From: a virus
Reading direction: 5' to 3' (one strand)
IMG/VR virus record: IMGVR_UViG_3300035682_000035
Coordinates: 1-62,304 of that record
DNA: 62,304 nucleotides
Below the pieces are notes generated by a model. That model did not search any database. It was not told where the DNA came from and saw only the letters and a program-made list of their open reading frames with translations. Positions 25,422-33,935 of this stretch are shown here, one piece after another; within the stretch, counting starts at the first letter, position 1, and every line of letters begins with the position of its first letter. Both the position numbers and the translations under genes were made by a program.

Positions 25422-26189
25422 GTGCCGACAATCGTCACACGTGGAGTAGCAAGCGCACGAGGGGCTGGTACCTTTTCGGCTGCTCCTCCGCCTCCTCCGC
25501 CGACCCCGACTCCACCACCTCCGGGACCGCCTCCTGTTTTTCAAACGGTTACGTTTGGCGCTGGTACCAGTAGCATATGGACTGCGCCTACTGGCGTGTC
25601 TACGATTCTTAACCTTCAGGTTGCTGGTGGTCTGTATTCCGAGGTCCCCGGAGATTATGTGTACAATACTGTTTACGGAGCTGCCTACGTACCCAGCTCC
25701 GATCAACCGGGCTCACCCGGTGCGTTCTACACTTATGCGCAGGCAGGGGCGTATGCAGACGGCGTCCTAGCGGCAGCTAACTCAGGGGGTACCGGAGACC
25801 GGTACATAACTCTTGACCCGCTATTGCTAAGTTGGAATTCTTCTACGGGTGGTTATTTTACGCAGCCGAGTAACCCCCAAACTTACCTCGCTAATGGTGT
25901 AGCTGAACGCGTTCTCGGCCCGTGGGATAATCGTAGCAGTAGCCCAGTAGGTGGCCCGGGCCAACCTCCCGTTGAATGGGGTATCGGCTTTTTCGTTTAT
26001 ACCCCCGGCGGCGAGTTTCCCGGCACCCCATCCTCCGCCTTTGGGCGCACCGCAGCAGGCACGACGTCGGCAGGGCAACCGCAAATTATAACTAGTGCTT
26101 CTTCTGTTTCGGTTACGCCGGGACAAGCGTACCAGATAATCGCTGGTGGTGCGAGCGGCTACGTCACTTTCCAGTTTAGTCAGCAGTAG
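25422..26189 (+). CDS. Fibre-tip protein with proline linker
   Basis: A 255-residue protein with a basic start (TIVTRGVASARGAGTF), a Pro-rich linker (PPPPPPTPTPPPPGPPP) and a Gly/Tyr/Ser-rich C-terminal domain resembling glycine-rich fibre adhesins (YVPSSDQPGSPGAF, GGPGQPPVEWGIGFFVYTPG). The linker probably gives flexibility between the anchor and the adhesin. Exact function is unknown. Confidence 0.65.
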   Translation: MPTIVTRGVASARGAGTFSAAPPPPPPTPTPPPPGPPPVFQTVTFGAGTSSIWTAPTGVSTILNLQVAGGLYSEVPGDYVYNTVYGAAYVPSSDQPGSPGAFYTYAQAGAYADGVLAAANSGGTGDRYITLDPLLLSWNSSTGGYFTQPSNPQTYLANGVAERVLGPWDNRSSSPVGGPGQPPVEWGIGFFVYTPGGEFPGTPSSAFGRTAAGTTSAGQPQIITSASSVSVTPGQAYQIIAGGASGYVTFQFSQQ

Positions 26190-26199
26190 GAGCTAATAG

Positions 26200-28152
26200 A
26201 TGCCATTCATCAAGCTCCAGTTTAAGCCCGGTGTAAACCGCGACCAGACCGACTACTCGAACGAGGGCGGTTGGCGCGAGTGCGACAAAATACGTTTCCG
26301 CTCTGGATATCCAGAGAAGATTGGTGGCTGGCAGAAAGCTACGTCTGCTCAATTCCAAGGCGTGTGCCGTCAGATGTGGAACTGGGTCACGACCTATTCC
26401 GATAACCTCATGGCGCTTGGTACGCATCAGAAGGTTTTCATCGAGAATGGTGGCTACTACAATAACATCACCCCACTGCGTCTGGTTGACCCTACGCTTG
26501 ACACACCGGACACTGACAACTGCGTCTACACAGATACCACTGCGCCTAATGTGGTAACCATCCAGTTACCGGTGGCACACCTTGCCGAAACAGGTGACTT
26601 CGTAGAAATCTCAGGTGTAACCGGCACTATTGGTGGTGTGCCTGCGGACGAGATTAACGGCAACCACGAGATTACTGTGGTTACTGGCCTGACTTTCACG
26701 ATCCCTGTTACAAGTCCGGTCACCTCAAACGTCTCTGGTGGAGGCGGTACTGTTATTATCATCGACTTCGAAATCCGCCCCGGATATCCAATTACCACAG
26801 AAGGTTATGGTTGGGGTACAGGCACGTGGTCGCGTGGGGCTTGGGGTCTTGGTTCGACTGAGCCGGTCTTCTTCCCGCAGCGCGACTGGTGGTTCGATAA
26901 CTTCGATAACGACCTCGTCATGAATATCCGCAATGGGGCTGGTTACTGGTGGGTTCGCGGTGCTACTCCCGATCCGGGCACGGCGCTTGCCACGCGGGCT
27001 ATTACGCTACAGAAGTATGCGTTTGACTGGGCTACGGCGACCAGCGCGCCTGTCTATACCCCTACGGAATATGCAGAAGCAGTACCAGTTAAGATTATGC
27101 AGTTGCTCGTGTCTCAGCAAGACCGGCATCTTATTGCCTTTGGCGCTGTGCCGTTTGGCTCAACGAACCCTGACGATTTCGACCCGATGCTTATCCGTTG
27201 GGCTGACCAAGACACTCCTGAAGACTGGATTCCGCAGCCGACCAATACCGCAGGGGACATCCGGGTATCGCGTGGCTCGCGCATCGTACGCGCTATGCCA
27301 TCACGTCAGGAAATCTTGGTCTGGACGGATAGCCACCTGTTCACGCTCCAATTCCTCGGCACGACAGACGTGTTCGGCTTGCAGGAATATGCTGACAATA
27401 TCTCCATCATCTCATCACGTGCGGTGACAACGGCAGCTAACATTACCTACTGGATGGGCCAAGATAAGTTCTATGCCTATACCGGGCGCGTCGAAACGCT
27501 ACCATGCACACTGCGCAATCACGTGTTCCAGAACATTAACATCTCTCAGTCCGATCAGGTTATCTGCGGCACCAACGAGCAATGGAACGAAGTCTGGTGG
27601 TTCTACCCAGCAGGTGATAGCGACTATAACAATGCCTATGTGGTCTATAACCACCTTGAGCGCATCTGGTACTATGGAACAATAGAGCGCACCGCTTGGT
27701 TAGATACAGCACTGCGCCGCTACCCACAGGCCGCAAACACACCACTCTCTGATTTCTCAGCGGGGCAGACTTACAACCACGAGGACGGCATCGACGATGA
27801 TGCTGATCCAATGCTATCCTATATCCAGTCGTCGGACTTCGACTTGGCTGATGGCGACCAGTTTATGCTTTGCAGACGCATTATTCCTGACGTTGGGTTT
27901 AGCGGGTCCATAGCTAATGATGCTAGTGTCACCATGCAAATCCGCTCGCGTAACTTCCCCGGTTCTGCGCTTTCTAACAACGTGGCGGACTCAAAGCCTG
28001 TCATCGAGACTTCGGTAGACCAGTACACCGATCAGGTCTTCCTGCGTGCCCGTGCGCGCCAGATGGCGCTTAAAATCCAGTCTGAAAATCTTGGTGTGCA
28101 GTGGCAGTTGGGTGCCCCGCGCTTGGATGCCCGTGAAGATGGTAAACGCTAA
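26200..28152 (+). CDS. Tail stabilisation or nozzle protein (P22 gp10 / T7 gp12-like)
   Basis: A 650-residue beta-rich protein. The N-terminus (PFIKLQFKPGVNRDQTDYSN, then EGGWRECDKIRFRSGYPEKI) is characteristic of the large tail proteins of short-tailed aquatic phages. The middle holds DNA-stabilisation-like segments (SRGSRIVRAMPSRQEILVWT, ITYWMGQDKFYAYTGRVETL). It should form the tail nozzle beneath the adaptors. No lytic motif is visible. Confidence 0.75.
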   Translation: MPFIKLQFKPGVNRDQTDYSNEGGWRECDKIRFRSGYPEKIGGWQKATSAQFQGVCRQMWNWVTTYSDNLMALGTHQKVFIENGGYYNNITPLRLVDPTLDTPDTDNCVYTDTTAPNVVTIQLPVAHLAETGDFVEISGVTGTIGGVPADEINGNHEITVVTGLTFTIPVTSPVTSNVSGGGGTVIIIDFEIRPGYPITTEGYGWGTGTWSRGAWGLGSTEPVFFPQRDWWFDNFDNDLVMNIRNGAGYWWVRGATPDPGTALATRAITLQKYAFDWATATSAPVYTPTEYAEAVPVKIMQLLVSQQDRHLIAFGAVPFGSTNPDDFDPMLIRWADQDTPEDWIPQPTNTAGDIRVSRGSRIVRAMPSRQEILVWTDSHLFTLQFLGTTDVFGLQEYADNISIISSRAVTTAANITYWMGQDKFYAYTGRVETLPCTLRNHVFQNINISQSDQVICGTNEQWNEVWWFYPAGDSDYNNAYVVYNHLERIWYYGTIERTAWLDTALRRYPQAANTPLSDFSAGQTYNHEDGIDDDADPMLSYIQSSDFDLADGDQFMLCRRIIPDVGFSGSIANDASVTMQIRSRNFPGSALSNNVADSKPVIETSVDQYTDQVFLRARARQMALKIQSENLGVQWQLGAPRLDAREDGKR

Positions 28153-28844
28153 TGGCACTAGATAGATTCAAAGCCGCTCCACTACCTAACCCACCGTCAC
28201 ATTACGACCCGCAGTATATACGGCAGGTTATTCGCGTTATAGAAAACTACTTCTCGCAGTTAGACTCGCGCACCCCAAACAATGCGCAGAAATACACAGC
28301 GGACTTCTTCTACGGAAGCGGCATCGGTCTGACGTTCCCACATAATCAGTTTACTAGTTTAGTTGACCAGTCAGCAGCAGCCGTTGATGTGGCTTACCCA
28401 GTTAAGTTAGAAGTGACGTCGTTTACCGATGATATATCTATAACAGGCGTTAATAACACGCGGATCACCTTTGCCGCCCCCGGCATCTATATGCTGATAT
28501 ATAGCTTGGCGTTTAAGAACACGACGAATGACACCCAAGAAGTAGACGTATGGTTCCGGTACAACAACGGCACCACCACAACGGATGTCGCTAACTCAAA
28601 CAGCCGGTTTACAATACCGCCCCGCAAATCTTCAGGCACACCCTCTTACCTTATCGCGGTTACACCATTTAGTGGTTATGCAGAGGCAGCGGGCGTATGG
28701 GTCGAAGTTATGTGGCACACAACCAGCACAAGCGTAGTTATGGAGCATCTTCCAGCAGTTGCGTACTCAGCAGGTGTAACACCTGCACATCCGGGTACAC
28801 CTTCGGCTATTGTCGAAGCGTTCTTTGTATCGAAGGCCACGTAA
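28152..28844 (+). CDS. Structural protein with C1q-like jelly roll
   Basis: A 230-residue protein starting on the last base of the previous stop. The first 60 residues are helical. Residues 85-200 have the strand pattern of a C1q/TNF-like jelly roll (RITFAAPGIYMLIYSLAFKN, VDVWFRYNNGTTTTDVANSN, AAGVWVEVMWHTTSTSVVME). Such domains occur in phage appendages that bind host surfaces. Function beyond that is inferred. Confidence 0.65.
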   Translation: MALDRFKAAPLPNPPSHYDPQYIRQVIRVIENYFSQLDSRTPNNAQKYTADFFYGSGIGLTFPHNQFTSLVDQSAAAVDVAYPVKLEVTSFTDDISITGVNNTRITFAAPGIYMLIYSLAFKNTTNDTQEVDVWFRYNNGTTTTDVANSNSRFTIPPRKSSGTPSYLIAVTPFSGYAEAAGVWVEVMWHTTSTSVVMEHLPAVAYSAGVTPAHPGTPSAIVEAFFVSKAT

Positions 28845-28909
28845 GAATGGTGTTTAGTTTTGAACAGATTGCCGCTATAAGCGTAGTGATAAGGTAGGGA
28901 TAAGGGATA

Positions 28910-30517
28910 ATGGACTACAACGCAGCTTCACCTATGGGCAACCCCCCACAGCTAGGCACACCCATACCCGGCACTACGGGTGGTCTTCCTACGCAGGGTG
29001 GGCTGAATGTGGCTCAAAACCCTATGGCGCAGCAGTTGCAGTCGCAAGGTCGCGGCGAAGACTCTATGCTTATCCACATGACACCAGACGAGGTTAACAG
29101 CCTTCAAGGTCTGGCTATGGCACATGGCGGCTCACTTACTATTAACCCGCAAACAGGTCTGCCTGAAGCTGGCTGGCTTGGCAAACTTCTCCCAACTATT
29201 CTTGGCGCAGCCCTAGCGGCTACTGGCGTCGGTGCTCCCCTTGCTGCTGGTATCGTAGGCGCAGGTCAGTTCGCACGTACTGGTAGCTTGAAGAAGGGCT
29301 TGATGGCTGGCCTCGGTGCCTTTGGTGGTGCTGGTATGGCTGGTATGGCTGGTGTTGGTGGTTCTATCTCACACAACGCAGCTGGGTTACTTGGCGACAA
29401 AGCTGGTTTCTTTGGTGCTAATATGGGTCTTGGTGCTGCTGTACCGGCAGCGCAGCTTGCGCCAGTCGCCGTCACTCCTGATACTCTTGGTAATCTTGCT
29501 AATACACCAGTAACACCAACAGTAAACATCCCAGCATCCGGCATTGCTGGTGGTCCGGGGGCTACTACATTAACTGCACCGACCGTAGCGCCTACGGCGG
29601 TTAACCCTATGCAGGCAGCTATAAACAGCCCAGAGTTTGCTCGGCAGTTCGCTAACTCTGTAGGCAATATGCCACCTCCGGTAATGAAAGGCGCAGAGTT
29701 CACAGGCGGCTTAGGTTCGCGCTTCGCTCAAGCTACACGTGCAGGTCTACCTGCTGGTACTCCGGGCATTATCTCTAAAGCTGCTCCTATGTTGGGTGTT
29801 TCAGGCATTACGAGTGGTATCTCCGGTGCAATGGCCCCAAAACAAGGCACTATGGGTGATGACGGCGTCATAGATAATTCCTATGCTGGTCCGTACACTG
29901 CGCAGAAGCGCAATGCTACTTTCGCAGACAACACCGAAGACCTTCTTAAGTCGTCCAAGGAGCGTCGCTACTTCGACGTAGGTATGCCTGAAGTTTATAA
30001 CATGCAGGGCCAAGTCGTACAGCCGGGTTCCAGCACTGCGCGGGGCACACCCATACTACAAAATGTCCTGAACCCTAACGCTAAGAAGGGCCAGAACCGC
30101 TACAACCAGATACTCACTCCGTATATGGTAGACCCCCAACAAGACATGGGCTACGCCGATGGCGGTGAAGTAGATATGAAGAACGGCTCTTTTGTCGTTG
30201 ATGCTCGCACTGTATCAGAGCTTGGTAACGGCAGCAGCAATGCAGGTATGGAGCTTCTGTCTCGTATGGGCGGACGCCCCCTGCAAGGGCCCGGTGACGG
30301 GGTAAGCGACTCCATTAAAGCACGTATCGGTGGTAAGCAGGAAGCACGTGTCGCCCGCGACGAAGTGTTATTCCCGCCAGAGGCAGTTAAGCGCTTAGGC
30401 GGCGGCAACCCGAAGAAGGGCACTGCCAAGCTGTACTCACTTATGAACAAGGCGCACAAAGCCCGCAAGAAAGCGGACCGTGGAGAAGATACTAAAGTGC
30501 GGCGTGGGCTTGCATAA
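28910..30517 (+). CDS. Putative DNA-ejection (internal virion) protein
   Basis: A 535-residue protein with a MLIHMTPDEVNSLQGLAMA segment near residue 53 and a long Gly/Ala-rich hydrophobic stretch (about residues 95-165) that could insert in membranes. The C-terminal third includes YADGGEVDMKNGSFVVDART and a PARxGG-like Lys-rich end. It begins the ejection module that ends with the 2260-residue protein, so a role in forming the trans-envelope channel is likely. Confidence 0.7.
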   Translation: MDYNAASPMGNPPQLGTPIPGTTGGLPTQGGLNVAQNPMAQQLQSQGRGEDSMLIHMTPDEVNSLQGLAMAHGGSLTINPQTGLPEAGWLGKLLPTILGAALAATGVGAPLAAGIVGAGQFARTGSLKKGLMAGLGAFGGAGMAGMAGVGGSISHNAAGLLGDKAGFFGANMGLGAAVPAAQLAPVAVTPDTLGNLANTPVTPTVNIPASGIAGGPGATTLTAPTVAPTAVNPMQAAINSPEFARQFANSVGNMPPPVMKGAEFTGGLGSRFAQATRAGLPAGTPGIISKAAPMLGVSGITSGISGAMAPKQGTMGDDGVIDNSYAGPYTAQKRNATFADNTEDLLKSSKERRYFDVGMPEVYNMQGQVVQPGSSTARGTPILQNVLNPNAKKGQNRYNQILTPYMVDPQQDMGYADGGEVDMKNGSFVVDARTVSELGNGSSNAGMELLSRMGGRPLQGPGDGVSDSIKARIGGKQEARVARDEVLFPPEAVKRLGGGNPKKGTAKLYSLMNKAHKARKKADRGEDTKVRRGLA

Positions 30518-30948
30518 TGCAAGTTACTTTAATTCCTACCGAACATGTGAGTGAGTTATGGCCTCGCATCTTCCCACACTTGAGTAAAGCTGCGGAGTAT
30601 ACGTTTGGTCGGTATGAGCCTGAAGATATCCTCGACTCGGTTACGCAGTATGACCATCATCTCTGGGTTGCATTTACAGGCGAAGAGATAAAAGGTATTA
30701 CAATAACCTGCTTTAAGCAGTACCCACGTATGTTATGCCTTGATATGGTATTTTGCGCAGGTGATGAAGGTATGGAATGGAAAACTCCTATGCTTAAAAT
30801 GTTGCAGCACTGGGCGCACGATAATGACTGTGAACGGATCGAATCTTCTGGTAGGATCGGTTGGTCAAAGATTTTTAAAGACGATGGATATAAAGCACTT
30901 TGGCAGGTATATGAATTGCCGGTCGCAGATGCAGGACTAGGAGCGTAA
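30517..30948 (+). CDS. GNAT-like internal virion protein
   Basis: A 143-residue protein with a GNAT-type alpha/beta layout: an N-terminal helix pair, HHLWVAFTGEEIKGITITCF as the central strands, and a C-terminal ESSGRIGWSKIFKDDGYKAL. It lacks an obvious acetyl-CoA P-loop, so it may be a structural relative, as with the T7 internal virion protein gp13 and its counterparts (from memory). One base overlaps the previous stop. Ejection-module membership is inferred from position. Confidence 0.65.
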   Translation: MQVTLIPTEHVSELWPRIFPHLSKAAEYTFGRYEPEDILDSVTQYDHHLWVAFTGEEIKGITITCFKQYPRMLCLDMVFCAGDEGMEWKTPMLKMLQHWAHDNDCERIESSGRIGWSKIFKDDGYKALWQVYELPVADAGLGA

Positions 30949-30949
30949 T

Positions 30950-32233
30950 ATGGGCGGTGGTGGCGGTAGCAATCAAGTACAAAAGTCGGAGGTTACTCAG
31001 TCAACCCTCCCCGAATACGCACGCCCCTATTTCGAAGGGCTGATGCAGCGGGCAGGCACGACGCTAACAACTGACTACCAACCCTACGGTCAAGAGCGCA
31101 TAGCTGATTTCACGCAGCAGCAGCGTGGAGTCCAACAGAATATCCTAGGTATGCAGACACCGGGACAGTTCGGCAATGCTAGCACGCTTGCTACCGCTGC
31201 GGGTCTTGGTTCTTTGGAGGCGGGGAAGTATACTCCCGGCCAATTTGGTTTCCAACAGGTGAATGCACAGCAGGTTAATGCGCCCAGTATGCAAGCGGCG
31301 CAGACTAACTACAACCCCAATCTGACGACGTTCCAGATGCAAGCTCCCGACCAGTTCGGACAGCAGCAAACCAACCAGTACATGTCGCCGTACATGCAGA
31401 ACGTAGTAGATACCCAGAAGCGCGAAGCCGTCCGCGATGCGCGGCAGGGGCAGATTGTGCAAGACCTCGGCGCTGCTCGTCAGGGCACATATGGTGGTAG
31501 CCGCCAGCTTCTTGCTGGTCTCGAGCGTGAGCGTAATCTAGGTACGCAGTTAGGTGACATCCAAGCACGTGGTTCGCAATCGGCGTTTGAAAACGCACAG
31601 GCTCAGTTTGAGCGTGATCGTGGCGCGACTATGACAGCGCAGCAGCAGAACTTGGCGGCTCAACTTGGCGTCCAGCAACTTGGCACTGACGTCGGTTTGA
31701 AAACCGCTCTTGCTAACCTTGATGCTAAGTCACAGGCTAACGTGCAAAACCTCGCAGCCCAACTTCAGACGCAAGGACTTAACTCAGAGCAAGCGATGCG
31801 CGCTGCACTGGCTAACCAGCAGGCAGGGCTTGATACTCAACGTATGGGTGAGCAGTCTCGTCAGTTTGGTTCGCAGCAGGGGCTTGCAGGGCTGGCGCAA
31901 GCCGGTCAGATGGGTCAGACACTTGCTAATATTGGTTCGGCGCAGTCGCAAGCCGACCAAGCCCGCTTGGGTATGCAGCAGGGTACAGCTGCGCAGCAGC
32001 AAGCGATGAACCAGCAGTACCTAGACACGGCGTATCAAGACTTCCTGCGCCAGCGTGATTATCCGATGGAGCAGATGCAGCAGTACAGCAGCTTGCTACG
32101 CGGTGTGCCAGTAACACCGAATACAACTAGCACAACTTACGCTCCCAATGCTTCGCTAGGCTCGCAGCTAGTTAGTGGCGGTCTCGGCGCAGCTGCTCTC
32201 TACAATACTGCTAACAGGGCGGGAGTAATTTAA
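30950..32233 (+). CDS. Gln-rich structural protein of the ejection module
   Basis: A 427-residue Gln/Ala-rich protein. After a GGGGG start, the body has RDARQGQIVQDLGAARQGTY and GGSRQLLAGLERERNLGTQL, then long heptad-like helices (residues 200-360). It resembles structural proteins found beside the transglycosylase and large internal proteins of marine podoviruses. It may form an ejected helical sheath or needle. Confidence 0.65.
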   Translation: MGGGGGSNQVQKSEVTQSTLPEYARPYFEGLMQRAGTTLTTDYQPYGQERIADFTQQQRGVQQNILGMQTPGQFGNASTLATAAGLGSLEAGKYTPGQFGFQQVNAQQVNAPSMQAAQTNYNPNLTTFQMQAPDQFGQQQTNQYMSPYMQNVVDTQKREAVRDARQGQIVQDLGAARQGTYGGSRQLLAGLERERNLGTQLGDIQARGSQSAFENAQAQFERDRGATMTAQQQNLAAQLGVQQLGTDVGLKTALANLDAKSQANVQNLAAQLQTQGLNSEQAMRAALANQQAGLDTQRMGEQSRQFGSQQGLAGLAQAGQMGQTLANIGSAQSQADQARLGMQQGTAAQQQAMNQQYLDTAYQDFLRQRDYPMEQMQQYSSLLRGVPVTPNTTSTTYAPNASLGSQLVSGGLGAAALYNTANRAGVI

Positions 32234-32234
32234 A

Positions 32235-33926
32235 GTGGAAACTAAACCGTTTACCATACAGTCTCCTGAAGCGATAGCCAAGGACTACGGCGGCAACAAA
32301 CAGAAGATAGCTGAAGCTATGCAGATGGGTATTCTTGACCCTACTGCGGGCACGCTAGCAGGTATGTTTATTGACCGTATGCGGTCGGCTGCGCAGACTG
32401 AAGCTACACCCCAGCAGACTGTGGCCCAACAGGTCTTTGCTCCCCCTGCTCCCCCTGCGCCACCTATGGGTGCCCCTATGGGTGCCCCTGCAGGTCTTGG
32501 TGCTACTCCAGAAGCTGCGGCTATGCCGCCTCAAGAAATGGGTCCCCCGCCACAGGAAATGCCGCCTCAAGAAATGGCTGCGCCTCAAGAAATGGGTATG
32601 CCGCAAGAGATGCCTAGTATGGCTGAAGGTGGCATGGTGCCTCCATATATGGCTGGCGGTGGTCTTTCTGAACTACCTGTACCTGACACTATGTTTGATG
32701 AGCCCAGTAGCGGTGGCTTTGACGAGGGCTATGCAGGTGGCGGTATGGTTGCATTTGGCCGAGGTGGCGGTATCGACCTTGAACGCTTCCGCAAAGCCAT
32801 CATAGCCCAAGAAAGCGGTGGCGACTACGGTGTAGCTAATGCTGAAGGTAGTGGCGCACTAGGTGCGTATCAGTTCATGCCACCAACTGCTCGCGCTTTA
32901 GCCGAACGACTCGGTCTCCCCTATCGCCCCGACCTACTGCAAGGTAATAAGGGTCGAAGCAAAGAAGGCCGTGCCTACCAAGACGCGCTAGGAACAGCGC
33001 AGCTACAAGACGCAATTGAATTTGGTGGTGGTGATATCGGCAAAGCCGGAGCATTCCACTTTGCTGGGCCTAACACAAAGGGGCATGGAGCTAAGACACG
33101 CAAGTATGAGCAGGATATCTTACGCCGGTACTCAGGGTCGAAAGACGCTGGGGGCGAAGAACTTGTAGATGCTGCGCAGGGAGACGACACCGTCTACGGC
33201 CTACCTACGAACCTACGTGGTAATATCGACCTAATTAAAAGCTTGATGCCAGCAGAGTCTGAAGAGGACATTGAACTTCGTAAGGAACTTGCGGAAAAAT
33301 TGTCTCCTGAGAGCCGTGCACAGGGCAAAAAAGATGCGTTCTTCGCAGGTCTAGGTGATCTTTCAGAGCGTATTGCTAATGCAAAGGACAAGAGCACTTT
33401 TGGTAGTATATTTGGAAGTCTTGGTGGTGGTGCCGGAGACATTTCAAAGAGACTAGATGCAGAGGAAAAGAGTATACGCGAAATGCAGCGTGAACGCTCT
33501 GCACTAGCAAACCTTAGCCGTAAAGAGCAAATAGAAGCCATGCAGATGGGCGTGGACGTTAACAAGTCCGCCGCTGTTCTTAATGAAGGTATCGCAGCCC
33601 GTCAGGAAGACGTTGCATATAAGAGAGCTATGCTCGACATCGAAAGGTCAAAGATAGGTGCCGACCTAGCCAAGATAATGGCTGACAGCAAAGATAAGGA
33701 AAATACCAAAGACCGGTTTATAGAAACGTTCTATAACGTGCTAATAAGAAAAGGGTATTCAGAAAACCAAGCTAGGCAGTTTGCATATATAGCTGCAGAA
33801 AAGCAGCTTGCTAAGGTTAAAGAAGAGTTTGGGGGCACTGGCGATATGGGAACCCTATTCCCACAGGGCGCTACCGGTGCTACAGGAGGCACAGCAGATA
33901 CTCTGGACTACGGTTCACTAAAGTAA
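32235..33926 (+). CDS. Virion lytic transglycosylase
   Basis: A 563-residue protein with a GTG start. Residues 60-170 are Pro/Met/Gly-rich and include MAEGGMV and YAGGGMV motifs. From residue 183 an SLT-type domain begins. FRKAIIAQESGGDYG holds the catalytic Glu193, and GALGAYQFMPPTARALAERL is the characteristic second motif. The C-terminus is a long charged coiled coil. It should open peptidoglycan during DNA entry, separate from the amidase used for lysis. Confidence 0.85.
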   Translation: METKPFTIQSPEAIAKDYGGNKQKIAEAMQMGILDPTAGTLAGMFIDRMRSAAQTEATPQQTVAQQVFAPPAPPAPPMGAPMGAPAGLGATPEAAAMPPQEMGPPPQEMPPQEMAAPQEMGMPQEMPSMAEGGMVPPYMAGGGLSELPVPDTMFDEPSSGGFDEGYAGGGMVAFGRGGGIDLERFRKAIIAQESGGDYGVANAEGSGALGAYQFMPPTARALAERLGLPYRPDLLQGNKGRSKEGRAYQDALGTAQLQDAIEFGGGDIGKAGAFHFAGPNTKGHGAKTRKYEQDILRRYSGSKDAGGEELVDAAQGDDTVYGLPTNLRGNIDLIKSLMPAESEEDIELRKELAEKLSPESRAQGKKDAFFAGLGDLSERIANAKDKSTFGSIFGSLGGGAGDISKRLDAEEKSIREMQRERSALANLSRKEQIEAMQMGVDVNKSAAVLNEGIAARQEDVAYKRAMLDIERSKIGADLAKIMADSKDKENTKDRFIETFYNVLIRKGYSENQARQFAYIAAEKQLAKVKEEFGGTGDMGTLFPQGATGATGGTADTLDYGSLK

Positions 33927-33935
33927 GGTTGATAT

